A DNA stretch of 64,000 bases. Source: Novosphingobium rosa NBRC 15208 (GTDB taxonomy: Bacteria > Pseudomonadota > Alphaproteobacteria > Sphingomonadales > Sphingomonadaceae). Positions 45,335 through 54,109 of this stretch are shown here, in pieces (within the stretch, counting starts at the first letter, position 1; every line of letters begins with the position of its first letter). A program made the position numbers and the translations under genes. Where the stretch lies: assembly GCF_001598555.1 (NCBI RefSeq), contig NZ_BCZE01000015.1, forward strand, positions 1-64,000, in the 5' to 3' direction. The notes below the pieces were generated by a model that had not been told where the DNA came from, made no database searches, and worked only from the letters and a program-made list of their open reading frames with translations.

Positions 45335-45870
45335 GCCGTCACCCCAGGGATTTCCACCCGCTGCTGCGCCTGCTTCACTGGCTGATGGCGCTGATGGTGT
45401 TGGCCATGCTGTTTATCGGCGTGGGCATGGTTTCGACTGCCGGGCCGCTCTATCCGGCGCTGCTGGCGCTGCATCGTCCGGTCGGGATCGCCCTTCTGGT
45501 GCTGGTGCTGCTGCGCCTGCCTTTGCGGCTGCTGACCGGCGCACCGCCGCTGCCCGCCGATCTGCCGGGCCCTCAGAAGCTGGTGGCCAAGGCCTCGCAT
45601 GTGCTGCTTTATGCCAGCATGGTGGGCATGCCGCTGATCGGCTGGGCGATGCTGTCCGCCGGGGGGTATCCGGTGGTGGCGGGGAGTGTGTCGCTGCCGC
45701 CGATCCTGCCGCATGATCTGCAACTCTACGCCCTGCTGCGTCTGGCGCATACGGTGGTGGCGCTGCTGTTCTTCGCTTTGGTGCTGGCCCATCTGAGCGC
45801 CGCCCTGTTCCACGGGCTGATCCGCCGCGACGGCGTGCTGCGCAGCATGACCAGCGGGCATCGTCGCTAA
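45331..45870 (+). CDS. Cytochrome b561-type membrane protein
   Basis: 179 aa, four helices. Likely haem-b ligands: LLRLLHWLMALMVL (helix 1), LALHRPVGIALLV (helix 2), ASHVLLYASMVGMPLIGW (helix 3) and LLRLAHTVVALLFFALVLAHL (helix 4). Translationally coupled to the catalase-like peroxidase, it probably carries electrons from quinol to the periplasmic haem enzyme. Confidence 0.9.
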   Translation: MSRHPRDFHPLLRLLHWLMALMVLAMLFIGVGMVSTAGPLYPALLALHRPVGIALLVLVLLRLPLRLLTGAPPLPADLPGPQKLVAKASHVLLYASMVGMPLIGWAMLSAGGYPVVAGSVSLPPILPHDLQLYALLRLAHTVVALLFFALVLAHLSAALFHGLIRRDGVLRSMTSGHRR

Positions 45871-45924
45871 ACAGCAGGGGCGGGGTGAAAGCGGGGGCAG
45901 GTGGCCTGCCCCCGCTCCCTGTGC

Positions 45925-46668
45925 TTACCAGCCGTAGGGCGCGATGCCTGGCCCGTCGCCATCGTGGTAGAAGCCGCCCGTCGGCCCCATCCAGTCCAGC
46001 GTGGCGAGGCGCAGGGCAATCGCCGCGCCCTGCTCCACGCTGCGTGGCGCGGTGGGGCCGCCCATATCCGTCGCCACCGAGCCGGGGCAGGCGGCGTTGA
46101 CCTTGATGCCCTCGGCCAGCAATTCCTTGGCCAGCTTGACCGTGAACATGTTGAGCGCCGCCTTGGAAGCCGAATAGCCCATCGCCGCCAAATTCCAGGT
46201 GGGGGCCTTCATATCGCCGGTCAGCGTGATCGAGCCCAGCCCGCTGCTCACCATCACGATCCGCGCGCCGGGGGCCTTGCGGACCAGCGGCAGGAAGGCC
46301 TGCGTCACCTGAACCGTGCCGAAGAAGTTGATCTCGAAGTTGTCGCGGATTTCGGCAAGGCTTTCGGTGCTGGCCGGGCTCATCAGGCCGCTGCCCACCC
46401 CCGCATTGTTGACCAGCACGTCCAGCTGGGGCGAATGCGCCTCGACATGGGCGACGGCGGCCTGAACGCTGGCCGCATCGGTGATGTCGAGCTGGACGAA
46501 ATGGGCATCGATGCCCTCGGCGCGCAGCTCTTCCTCGGCCTTGCGGCCCCGCGCCTCGTCACGGCTGCCGAGCCATACCTTATGGCCCAGCCTGCCCAGC
46601 TGGCGCGCCACTTCACGCCCGATCCCCTTGTTCGCACCCGTTACCAATGCCGTCTTTTGCTCTGACAT
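45925..46668 (-). CDS. Short-chain dehydrogenase/reductase
   Basis: 247 aa from MSEQKTALVTGANKG at 46668, with AAGGAGACGATC just upstream. Classical SDR: TGANKGIG cofactor loop at residues 9-16, NNAGVG about 86, Ser in VSSGLGSI, and YSASKAAL catalytic Tyr/Lys. The Rossmann loop lacks an acidic residue after strand 2 (GSRDEARG has Arg), so NADPH is likely. Divergent from an AraC regulator, a common pairing in which the regulator controls the reductase. Substrate unknown. Confidence 0.9.
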   Translation of the reverse strand: MSEQKTALVTGANKGIGREVARQLGRLGHKVWLGSRDEARGRKAEEELRAEGIDAHFVQLDITDAASVQAAVAHVEAHSPQLDVLVNNAGVGSGLMSPASTESLAEIRDNFEINFFGTVQVTQAFLPLVRKAPGARIVMVSSGLGSITLTGDMKAPTWNLAAMGYSASKAALNMFTVKLAKELLAEGIKVNAACPGSVATDMGGPTAPRSVEQGAAIALRLATLDWMGPTGGFYHDGDGPGIAPYGW

Positions 46669-46766
46669 GATCGTCTCCTTGTGATCGGGCCCCAGATGGG
46701 TGGCCCGATCCACGCCGACATTCCCGATCATGCCAGAGCCTTGCCCGATCCTGCCAATCACCCTAG

Positions 46767-47678
46767 ATGGGGAGCATGAGCGAGATGATGCTGGCCGTGG
46801 ATCGGCTGTTGGAGAGTGTGCGGCCTTTCATCACTCGCCTGCCGGGCGCCTATGGCGTGGAGACGCCGCTGCCGCGCCTGAAGGTGTGGTCCAGCACGCG
46901 CCCCACGCCGCCGGTGCCCGCCATGTTCAAGCCCATGTTTTACGGTGTTCTTCAGGGCGAAAAGGCGCTGACGGTCGGCGGCAACCGTTTCACGCTTGCC
47001 GCCGGGCAATGCGCGGCGACCTCCTTTGGCATGCCCTTCGTCGGCCAGATCGACACGGCGAGCCCCACCGCGCCCTATGTCGCCATCGAACTGGATCTGG
47101 ATGTCGATCTGCTGACTGATGTCATGCTCGATCTGCCCAAGGTGGAAGAGCGCTGGGTCTGCTCGGCGGCGGGCGGCGATCTGGGCGGATCGGTGGGGGA
47201 GGCCTTCACCCGCTATGTGGGCCTGCTGGGCGCGCCCGATGACCACGCCTTTCTGGCCCGCCATCACGAGATCGAGCTCTATTACCGTCTGCTGCAAAGC
47301 TCTATGGGCGAAACGCTGCGGCAATTGGGGCGGCGTGACAGCCGCTCGCGTCAGATCAAGCTGGCGGCCGACTGGATCTGCACCAACGCCGAAAAGCCGA
47401 TGATCATCCCCGAACTGGCGGCGATGGTGGGGATGAGCCTCACCTCGTTCCATCGCCATTTCAAGGCCGTCACCGGTTACAGCCCGCTGGCCTTTCAGCG
47501 CCGCATCCGCCTGCTGGAAGCGCGGCGGATGCTGGCGGCGGGGGGCGACAGCGTCTCGCGCATCGCCTATGCGGTGGGCTATCTCAGCCCCTCGCAATTC
47601 AGCCGCGAATACAAAAGCCTGTTCGGCGTGCCCCCCGCCGCCGACCTGACCAGAGCCGAGCGCCTGCCCGTCACCTAG
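46767..47678 (+). CDS. AraC-family regulator with AraC_N domain
   Basis: 303 aa; MSEMMLAV at 46776 is an alternative start. The N-terminal cupin-like sensing domain (AraC_N type) covers about residues 20-190. The C-terminal double HTH (IPELAAMVGMSLTSFHRHFKAVTGYSPLAFQRRIRL, SRIAYAVGYLSPSQFSREYK) covers 200-295. Divergent from the SDR gene by 98 bp and probably its regulator. Confidence 0.9.
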   Translation: MGSMSEMMLAVDRLLESVRPFITRLPGAYGVETPLPRLKVWSSTRPTPPVPAMFKPMFYGVLQGEKALTVGGNRFTLAAGQCAATSFGMPFVGQIDTASPTAPYVAIELDLDVDLLTDVMLDLPKVEERWVCSAAGGDLGGSVGEAFTRYVGLLGAPDDHAFLARHHEIELYYRLLQSSMGETLRQLGRRDSRSRQIKLAADWICTNAEKPMIIPELAAMVGMSLTSFHRHFKAVTGYSPLAFQRRIRLLEARRMLAAGGDSVSRIAYAVGYLSPSQFSREYKSLFGVPPAADLTRAERLPVT

Positions 47679-47695
47679 CGGCGGGCCTGCGTGGT

Positions 47696-49147
47696 TCAGG
47701 ACCAGAACGTCTTGCGCCCGATCAGCGTGTCGAAATCCTTCTGCGCCTGCGTCAGAATCCTTGCCTTGTCGCGATGATGCGGCAGATCACGCGCGTCGGG
47801 CTGGTCCGCCAGCGCCAGCCGTTCCAGCAGGCGGGGGGCGGTGGCCAGATCGTTGAGGTCGCCCAGATTGTCCTGCAGCGCGGCGAGGGAGGCGGCGAAC
47901 TTGCGCTTACGCCCTTTGTGTTTGGGAAAGAGCCCGGCAAAAAAATCGACGCCATAGCGCAGCCGCTTGGCGGATTTGCGCAGGGCATGCCGTTCCTCAT
48001 CGCTCAGCGTTTCCAGTCCGGCGCCGCGCTTTTTCATGCGTTTGCGCAGCTTTTGCAGGGCATGGGCGGCGTAGTCGCGAGCGGGCGCGTCGCGTAGATC
48101 GGGGCGGGCGGGCGGCGTCCGCCATGCGCCCACCGCCGCCCATTCGGCCAGATCGAGCCGCAGGCTGAGGCAGCGCCGGGACTCGAGCGCGGCGCGGACG
48201 GTGGCATGGGCCTTGTCAGCCGTGGAGTGCAGGTGGTCACGCAGCTTGCCGGGCTCGGCCTTTTCGAGCAGCACATCAAGGTCGCGCGCATCGCCCAGCA
48301 CGCCGCCCAGCCAGCGCAGTTCGGCATGGAGATGCGCCAGCGCCGCGGGCGCGAGGACCGGCTTGAAGATCGCCATCGCCGAGCGCAGGCGGCGCAGCGC
48401 CACGCGCGCCTGATGCAGCGCTTCGGGCTCCCGCCCGGCCAGCAGCAACTCCTCATTGAGGCGATAGTGGCGGATGCAGAGCGCAAGGATGGCGCGGCAG
48501 GCCTCGCTGGCCGTGGCGGCGGGGTCAAGCTGGACGGTCTCGGCCTTGAAAGCGGCGTGGAGCGGCCCCAGCAGCGCATAGCCGCGCTCCGCCTTGCTCA
48601 GCACGCCAAGGCGCAGGGGCAGGGCTGCGGCCAGTCTGCGGGCCAGCGCGAAAAGCGCGTGCGGCTCGCCCTTTTGCAGTTCGAGTTCAATCTCGCACAC
48701 CGGGGCGGTGCGCTCCGCCGCGATCACCGTGCCGCGATCCAGCACCATCTCGATGGTGGCCTCGCCCTCGTCCAGCAGCCAGAGCGTGCGTTCGACCTTG
48801 ACCGTGAAGGCGGGCGCCAGCGCGGCGGCATTCTGGCCCAGCAGCGCGGGCAGCGGCGTGTCGTCGCCCAGCAGGGGGGCGTCGCCGGGCACGGGCCGCT
48901 CCCATTCCGGGCGGGTGAACAGCCCGGCCGCGCGTGAGCCTGCGCCCTTGACCGTCTGAATGCGCTGGCGGCCCGAGCGGCGGATCCGCAGCGAGACACC
49001 GGCCTTGTGCAGCAGGTGATCGGGCGTGTCGAAATAGATGGCCTGCAGCTTGCGGACGGTGGGGGCGGGCGCGATCAGCGCGGAGCCGGGAAAGGCCTCT
49101 GCGGCGGGGGCGGGCAGCACGAGTTTGAGTTCGGTTTCCTGGGACAG
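47696..49147 (-). CDS. CYTH-CHAD inorganic polyphosphate-binding phosphohydrolase, CTG start
   Basis: 483 aa if translation starts at the CTG at 49147, which has GAGG 7 bp upstream and follows an in-frame TGA by three codons. From there the protein begins (M)SQETELKLVLP and keeps the ExExK metal motif of CYTH phosphohydrolases at residues 4-8. The first ATG/GTG/TTG start (GTG at 49120) comes after that motif. CYTH spans about 1-200; the CHAD helical bundle spans about 215-475 with conserved His/Arg (HQARVALRRLRSAM, RHALRKSAKRLRYGVDFF). It probably hydrolyses triphosphate and binds polyphosphate in the cytoplasm. A sequencing indel is the alternative explanation of the start. Confidence 0.88.
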   Translation of the reverse strand: MSQETELKLVLPAPAAEAFPGSALIAPAPTVRKLQAIYFDTPDHLLHKAGVSLRIRRSGRQRIQTVKGAGSRAAGLFTRPEWERPVPGDAPLLGDDTPLPALLGQNAAALAPAFTVKVERTLWLLDEGEATIEMVLDRGTVIAAERTAPVCEIELELQKGEPHALFALARRLAAALPLRLGVLSKAERGYALLGPLHAAFKAETVQLDPAATASEACRAILALCIRHYRLNEELLLAGREPEALHQARVALRRLRSAMAIFKPVLAPAALAHLHAELRWLGGVLGDARDLDVLLEKAEPGKLRDHLHSTADKAHATVRAALESRRCLSLRLDLAEWAAVGAWRTPPARPDLRDAPARDYAAHALQKLRKRMKKRGAGLETLSDEERHALRKSAKRLRYGVDFFAGLFPKHKGRKRKFAASLAALQDNLGDLNDLATAPRLLERLALADQPDARDLPHHRDKARILTQAQKDFDTLIGRKTFWS

Positions 49148-49406
49148 AGCGCAGCCTCATGCTTGAGCCGGATGGCTCCATACCATCAACCGCGCCGCCC
49201 CCCGCCGGTTCCCGAGGAGGGAGCGCGCACCGCTTTGCCGCGTTGCACAAAGGGGTTGCGGCTGCCGGGGAAATGTGAAAAATCAGCGAAAAGGTCGCCA
49301 TGGCATCGCTGTCTGGCTGACGATCCGGCCCGCAGATTCGGTCTGCAGGGGCGCTGGGTTCGACATGGCAAAGGCGCCATCAGTCCGGTTCGCGTGAACC
49401 GTGGCC

Positions 49407-49530
49407 GGTGGCGTTTTCTATTTGGGGCAAAAGCAGAGGGAAGAACGTCCGGCAAGGGAAGGCGGGCCATGCAGGGCCCCGGCGATCCGCCGTCCCGGGG
49501 CATCGGGCACAGCAAACAAGGGCTCCTGCC
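49407..49530 (+). promoter_or_regulatory. Structured leader with partial cobalamin-riboswitch likeness
   Basis: The 422-bp gap before the TonB receptor has no supported gene. It carries GGTG (49407), GGGAA (49438), GGGAAGGC (49456), a GCCCCGG/CCGGGGC stem (49476-49501) and a stretch matching 11 of 16 of the B12 box and ending CCTGCC (49515-49530). These occur in the order seen in cobalamin riboswitches, but the central CTGCCCCCGCAACTGT-type core is missing. It may be a reduced or decayed version, or chance. Confidence 0.25.
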
Positions 49531-49569
49531 AAGGGAGCTGAACATAAGATTTTTCAGGGAAGAACAATC

Positions 49570-51678
49570 ATGCGTGCATATCCTATCGGCCTGATGCTGG
49601 CCGCAACCTGTCTGGCTGCGCCAGCCATGGCCAAGGACGCCCCCACGGATCAGGGCAGCAGCTTTGCTCTGGGCGAGATCGTGGTGACGGGCACGGCGCC
49701 TGCCGCGCCGGACATCACCGGGCAGACCCTGTCGGCCAGCGCCATCAGCCTGTTCAACCGTGTCAGCCTTGACGATGCCGTGGGGCTGATGCCCGGCGTT
49801 TCGGCGGGCAGCAGCGGCGGCACGCGCAATGAGCGCCTCGTCTTCGTGCGCGGCTTCAACCGCTTCGAGGTGCCGCTCACCATCGATGGCATCCGCGTCT
49901 ATCTGCCTGCCGACAACCGCCTCGATTTCGGGCGTTTCCTCACCAATGACATCGCTCAGGTGCAGGTGGCCAAGGGCTATGTTTCGGTGCTGAACGGGCC
50001 GGACGGGATGGGCGGGGCGATCAACCTCGTCACCTCCAAACCGACCAAAGCGCTGGAGGCGCAGGTCAGCGGCACGCTCAATCTGGGGCGGCAGGGCGAA
50101 TATGCCGGCTATTCCACCTCGGCGCTGATCGGCACCAGGCATGACAAGTGGTATGCGCAGGCCTCGATCGGGCGCGCCTACACCGATCACTGGGATCTGG
50201 CGGGCGGCTTCCGGCCCACCGCCAATCAGGGCGCGGGCCGTCGCGGTCTCTCGCAGACGGGCGACTGGCGGGTGAATGTGAAGGCCGGTTTCACGCCGAA
50301 CGCCACCGATGAATATGTCATCAGCTACACCAAACAGGAGGGCCAGAAGCTGGCTCCGCTGCATGTCACCGATCCGCTGTCGGCGCAGCGCTTCTGGACA
50401 TGGCCCGCCTGGAACACCGAAAGCCTCTATCTGCTGACCACCACGCAGCTGGACGCGATCTCCACGCTGAAAACGCGCTTCTATTACAACACCTTCTACA
50501 ACATGCTGCGCTCCTTCGACACGGCTGCGGAGAACACCCAGACCCTGGGCCGCAGCTTCAACAGCCCCTATTGGGACGATGCGCTTGGCGGCTCGCTGGA
50601 GCTGACCCTGCGTCCCTCCGCGCGTGAACGCGTGACCATCGGGGCGCAGATGCGCTCGGATCGCCACAAGGAGGCGCAGACCAGCTTCCCCTCGGGCAGC
50701 ACCGAGCCGATGCAGACCGATCTGGAGAACACCTACAGCCTCTCGATAGAGCATGCGTATCATTTCACCCCCGCCATCAGCCTGACTCTGGGCGGCGGCT
50801 ATGACTGGCGCGACCTGAAGCGCGCCGAGGAGTATGGCGCGCCGCTGGGCACCTCCGGCGCCAGCGTGCTCTACAACTATCCGAAGGCGAACAGCAGCAC
50901 ATGGAGCGCTCAGGGCCAGCTGAACTGGGCGGTGAATGACAACAGCGCATTGCACCTCAGCGTCTCGTCGCGCGCGCGCTTCCCGACCATTTTCGAGCGG
51001 TTCAGCCAGCGTTTCGGCACCTCGATCCCCAATCCCGGCCTGCAGCCCGAACGCGCGCGGCAGATCGAACTGGGCGGCTCGACCCGGCTTGGCGTGCTGC
51101 ATCTGGAGGGCGCGCTGTTCCATGCCCATATCACCAACGCCATCGTCAGCGAGAGCGTGCTGGGCTATGCCTGCACCGCCAGCACCACGCCGGGGCCCTG
51201 CGCGCGCACGGTGATGACCCAGTCGCTGAACGTCAGCCGGGGCAACATCTATGGCGCGGAGGGCAGTTTTTCGGCGCAACTGGCGCCCAGCTTCACGCTG
51301 GGCGGCAACTACACTTACACCCACCGCCGTCTGGTCGATCCCGGCAATGCCGCTTTCCGCCCCACCGATGTGCCCACCCACAAGGCCTTCGTCTATGCCG
51401 ACTGGACGGTGCTGCCCCGCCTGCATCTGGTGCCCAGCGCGGACATCGCCTCAAGCCGCTGGACCGTCACCGATGTGGCGCCGATCACCTATTACCGCAC
51501 CGGCGCCTATGTGAACGGTGCGCTGAAGGCCGAGTATCAGCTGCGGCGTGACGCCAATGGCCGGGGCACCAGCATCAGCGCCTCTGTGCGCAATCTCTTC
51601 GATCAGAACTATCAGCTGGTCGATGGCTATCCCGAGGCCGGGCGCAGCTATCAGCTCTCGCTCAAGGCCAGCTACTAA
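49570..51678 (+). CDS. TonB-dependent receptor, substrate unknown
   Basis: 702 aa from MRAYPIGLMLAATCLAAPAMA at 49570 with AGGGAAGAAC upstream; the longer frame from 49408 has no signal peptide. The plug (EIVVTGTAPAAPDI, FVRGFNRFEVPLTIDGIRVY, QVQVAKGYVSVLNGPDGMGGAINL) and a 22-strand-type barrel are present; the protein ends in Tyr. Its size fits metal-complex or vitamin receptors better than the 880-916 aa sugar-type receptors elsewhere in the window. The upstream leader hints at cobalamin but weakly. No transport partner is adjacent. Confidence 0.9.
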   Translation: MRAYPIGLMLAATCLAAPAMAKDAPTDQGSSFALGEIVVTGTAPAAPDITGQTLSASAISLFNRVSLDDAVGLMPGVSAGSSGGTRNERLVFVRGFNRFEVPLTIDGIRVYLPADNRLDFGRFLTNDIAQVQVAKGYVSVLNGPDGMGGAINLVTSKPTKALEAQVSGTLNLGRQGEYAGYSTSALIGTRHDKWYAQASIGRAYTDHWDLAGGFRPTANQGAGRRGLSQTGDWRVNVKAGFTPNATDEYVISYTKQEGQKLAPLHVTDPLSAQRFWTWPAWNTESLYLLTTTQLDAISTLKTRFYYNTFYNMLRSFDTAAENTQTLGRSFNSPYWDDALGGSLELTLRPSARERVTIGAQMRSDRHKEAQTSFPSGSTEPMQTDLENTYSLSIEHAYHFTPAISLTLGGGYDWRDLKRAEEYGAPLGTSGASVLYNYPKANSSTWSAQGQLNWAVNDNSALHLSVSSRARFPTIFERFSQRFGTSIPNPGLQPERARQIELGGSTRLGVLHLEGALFHAHITNAIVSESVLGYACTASTTPGPCARTVMTQSLNVSRGNIYGAEGSFSAQLAPSFTLGGNYTYTHRRLVDPGNAAFRPTDVPTHKAFVYADWTVLPRLHLVPSADIASSRWTVTDVAPITYYRTGAYVNGALKAEYQLRRDANGRGTSISASVRNLFDQNYQLVDGYPEAGRSYQLSLKASY

Positions 51679-51686
51679 GAGGCCGC

Positions 51687-51715
51687 CGCCCCCTCGTCAT
51701 AAGGGCGAGGGGGCG
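51687..51715 (+). terminator. Hairpin after the TonB receptor gene
   Basis: Perfect 10-bp stem CGCCCCCTCG / CGAGGGGGCG with a 9-nt loop, 8 bp after the receptor stop. A T-run (TTTTTT at 51729) comes only later, so termination efficiency is uncertain. Confidence 0.55.
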
Positions 51716-51777
51716 GGCATTGCGGGAATTTTTTCCGCCGCCCATGGCAAGAGGCGCGGCTCGCGCATTTCACGCTT

Positions 51778-52215
51778 ATGGCAAGCGAAACCGAACAGGC
51801 CGCCGTGAAGGCCCACGTTAAGCTGGCGCAAAGCGCGGGCAAGCTGGAACACAGCGCGGAACAGCAGACCGACAGCGCCGACCGCCGCACCCAGCTGGCC
51901 GCAGACCGCACCGTGCTGGCCGCCGAGCGGACCTATGCCGCGTGGGTGCGAACCGGTTTGGCCGCGCTGGCCTCGGGGATTGGCGCAAGGGCTCTGCTCG
52001 ACAAGATCGTGGCAGGCTGGCTGATCGGGGCCACTGGCAGCGTGCTGATCCTGTTCAGCGCTTTCTGTTTTATGGCGGCGGTGTGGCGCCAAACGCATCC
52101 CGTGGCGCCGCCGCGCCCCGATACACGGCGCCTGCCGCCCGCTTTGCTGGTGGTGGTCAACGGCTTTCTGGTGCTGGTCAGTCTGGCGGCGCTGGTCGGG
52201 ATCTGGGCGCGTTGA
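51778..52215 (+). CDS. DUF202 membrane protein
   Basis: 145 aa. A charged, probably helical N-terminus of 45 residues is followed by the DUF202 signature (LAADRTVLAAERTYAAWVRTGLAALASGIG) and three membrane helices (about 55-75, 80-100, 118-142). Function unknown for the family. Its stop TGA overlaps a TTG start of the SLC13 transporter, so the two are translationally linked, suggesting an accessory subunit or a regulator of the transporter. Confidence 0.85.
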   Translation: MASETEQAAVKAHVKLAQSAGKLEHSAEQQTDSADRRTQLAADRTVLAAERTYAAWVRTGLAALASGIGARALLDKIVAGWLIGATGSVLILFSAFCFMAAVWRQTHPVAPPRPDTRRLPPALLVVVNGFLVLVSLAALVGIWAR

Positions 52216-53987
52216 GCGGGCCGCAGCTGCTCTCCTTCGCGCTGATCGGCGGCGCGGTGGTGGTCTTCGCCTGGGGGCGCTTCCGTTACGATGTGGTGGC
52301 GCTGGTGGCGCTGGCCATTGGCCTTGCCACCGGCGACGTGCCGATGAAGCAGGCCTTCAGCGGCTTCACCAGCGATGTGGTGGTGATCATCGCCTGCGCC
52401 CTTGTGGTCAGCGCGGCGATCGCTCGTTCGGGCGTGATCGAATGGGCGGTGGGCGGGGCGATGGCCCGGCTGCGCGGCGCGGCTTTGCAGGTGCCGGTGC
52501 TGGCGGGCACCACCGCGCTGCTCTCGATGCTGACCAAGAATGTCGGCGCGCTGGCGATCATGATGCCGATTGCGCTGCGCATCGGGCGCAGCGAGGGTTC
52601 CTCGGTGTCGTCGCTGCTGATGCCCATGTCCTTCATGTCGCTGCTGGGCGGGCTGGTGACGCTGGTGGGCACCTCGACCAACATCATCGTCAGCCAGGTG
52701 CGCGAGGAGACGCTGGGCAAGCCCTTTCAGATGTTCGATTTCGCGCCCGTCGGCCTGATCCTGACGGTGCTGGGCTTTGTCTTCGTGAGTTTGGGCTGGC
52801 GGCTGCTGCCGCGCGACCGGCAGGCGCGGGCCGGGCTCGACGAGGCCGCCGAGCAGGCGCCCTATGTGACCGAAGCCCGCGTGCCCGATGAGCTGCCCGA
52901 GGACATCGCGACCATCGCCGATCTGAAGCTGGGCGAGGCGGGTGTCAGCCTGCGCGCCATCGTCGAGGCGGATGGGAAGGAGCGCAAACCCTTGCCCGAT
53001 GCCTCGCTGCGGCCCGGCGCCAGTCTGGTGCTGGAGGGCAGCGACAAGGCGCTCGACCGGCTGTTCGCCCGCACGCCGCTGGAGCAGACGCGCGACCCGC
53101 GCGAGCTGGAAAAGGACGAGGCCAAGGAGGAGTTGCGCACCATCGAGGCGGTGATCCAGACGGACTCGCTGCTGATCGGGCGCAGCGCGGTCAATGCCCG
53201 CCTGCAGGACATGCATGGCGTGCAGCTGATGGGCATTGGCCGCAGCGACGAGCGCATCACCCAGCGCCTGCGCGATGTGCGGCTGCGCGCCGGGGACGTG
53301 CTGGTGCTGCGCGCGGGCGAGAAAACCCTGCCCGAGGCGCTGGGCGATCTGGGTCTGCTGCCGCTGGTCGAGCGGATGGTGAAGCTGGGCGACCGCCGCC
53401 GGATGTTTCTGCCCATCGCCATTCTGGCCGTGGCCATGGTGCTGGTGGCGCTGAAACTGGTGCCGATCGCCGGGGCCTTTTTCGGCGCGGCGGTGCTGAT
53501 GGTGGTGGTGGGCGGCCTTTCCATGCGCGAGGCCTATGGCGCGCTGGAGCCCGAGGTGCTGGTGCTGATCGGCGCGCTCACCCCGCTGAGCGAGGCGGTG
53601 CAGCACAGCGGCGGCAGCGCGCTGATTGCCGATCTGCTGGCCGGATGGCTGCATGGCGTGCCGCCGCTGCTGGCGCTGGGCGCGATCATGCTGGCGGCGA
53701 TGGCCTGCTCGCCCTTTCTGCACAATGCGCCCACGGTGCTGGTGCTGGCCCCCATCGCGGTGGGGGTGGCGCGGGCGCTGCATCTCCATCCCGACCCGTT
53801 CCTGATGGCGGTGGCGACGGGCGCGGGCTGCGATTTCCTGACGCCCATCGGTCATCAGTGCAACACGCTGGTGATGGGGCCGGGGGGCTATCGTTTCGGC
53901 GATTACTGGCGGCTGGGGCTGCCGCTTTCGGTGCTGGTCATCGTGGCGGGAACGCTGGCGATCACCGTGATCTGGCCGCTGGCCTGA
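52212..53987 (+). CDS. SLC13/CitM-type sodium:anion transporter with two RCK_C domains
   Basis: 591 aa from the TTG at 52212 (TTGA overlap with the DUF202 stop); no ATG gives the first helix LLSFALIGGAVVVFAWG. The frame upstream of this point is antisense-like filler. Helices flank two TrkA-C (RCK_C) modules at about residues 205-290 and 300-375. The anion-binding loops LVGTSTNIIVSQ in the first half and LTPIGHQCNTLVMGPGGY in the second half are the paired SNT-type motifs of the family. Likely imports a dicarboxylate, sulfate or similar anion. Confidence 0.88.
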   Translation: MSGPQLLSFALIGGAVVVFAWGRFRYDVVALVALAIGLATGDVPMKQAFSGFTSDVVVIIACALVVSAAIARSGVIEWAVGGAMARLRGAALQVPVLAGTTALLSMLTKNVGALAIMMPIALRIGRSEGSSVSSLLMPMSFMSLLGGLVTLVGTSTNIIVSQVREETLGKPFQMFDFAPVGLILTVLGFVFVSLGWRLLPRDRQARAGLDEAAEQAPYVTEARVPDELPEDIATIADLKLGEAGVSLRAIVEADGKERKPLPDASLRPGASLVLEGSDKALDRLFARTPLEQTRDPRELEKDEAKEELRTIEAVIQTDSLLIGRSAVNARLQDMHGVQLMGIGRSDERITQRLRDVRLRAGDVLVLRAGEKTLPEALGDLGLLPLVERMVKLGDRRRMFLPIAILAVAMVLVALKLVPIAGAFFGAAVLMVVVGGLSMREAYGALEPEVLVLIGALTPLSEAVQHSGGSALIADLLAGWLHGVPPLLALGAIMLAAMACSPFLHNAPTVLVLAPIAVGVARALHLHPDPFLMAVATGAGCDFLTPIGHQCNTLVMGPGGYRFGDYWRLGLPLSVLVIVAGTLAITVIWPLA

Positions 53988-54109
53988 TCCGCTTCCTGTC
54001 GTGTTCCTTCAAGAATTCCCGGATCAGGCCTTCTATCGCGGCGCAGGCGTCATGGCGTTGTCATCGCTACGTGATGATCTGTTGCTGATGGTGTGGCGGG
54101 GGTGGTTGG

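Noticed and set aside
49408..49569. Longer TonB receptor start at 49408
   Set aside because: The extension has no signal peptide, while MRAYPIGLMLAATCLA at 49570 does and has a ribosome-binding site.
51942..52211. N-terminal 90 residues of the long SLC13 frame
   Set aside because: They overlap the DUF202 gene in another frame and read as Arg/Gly-rich filler; the TTG at 52212 begins the first helix.
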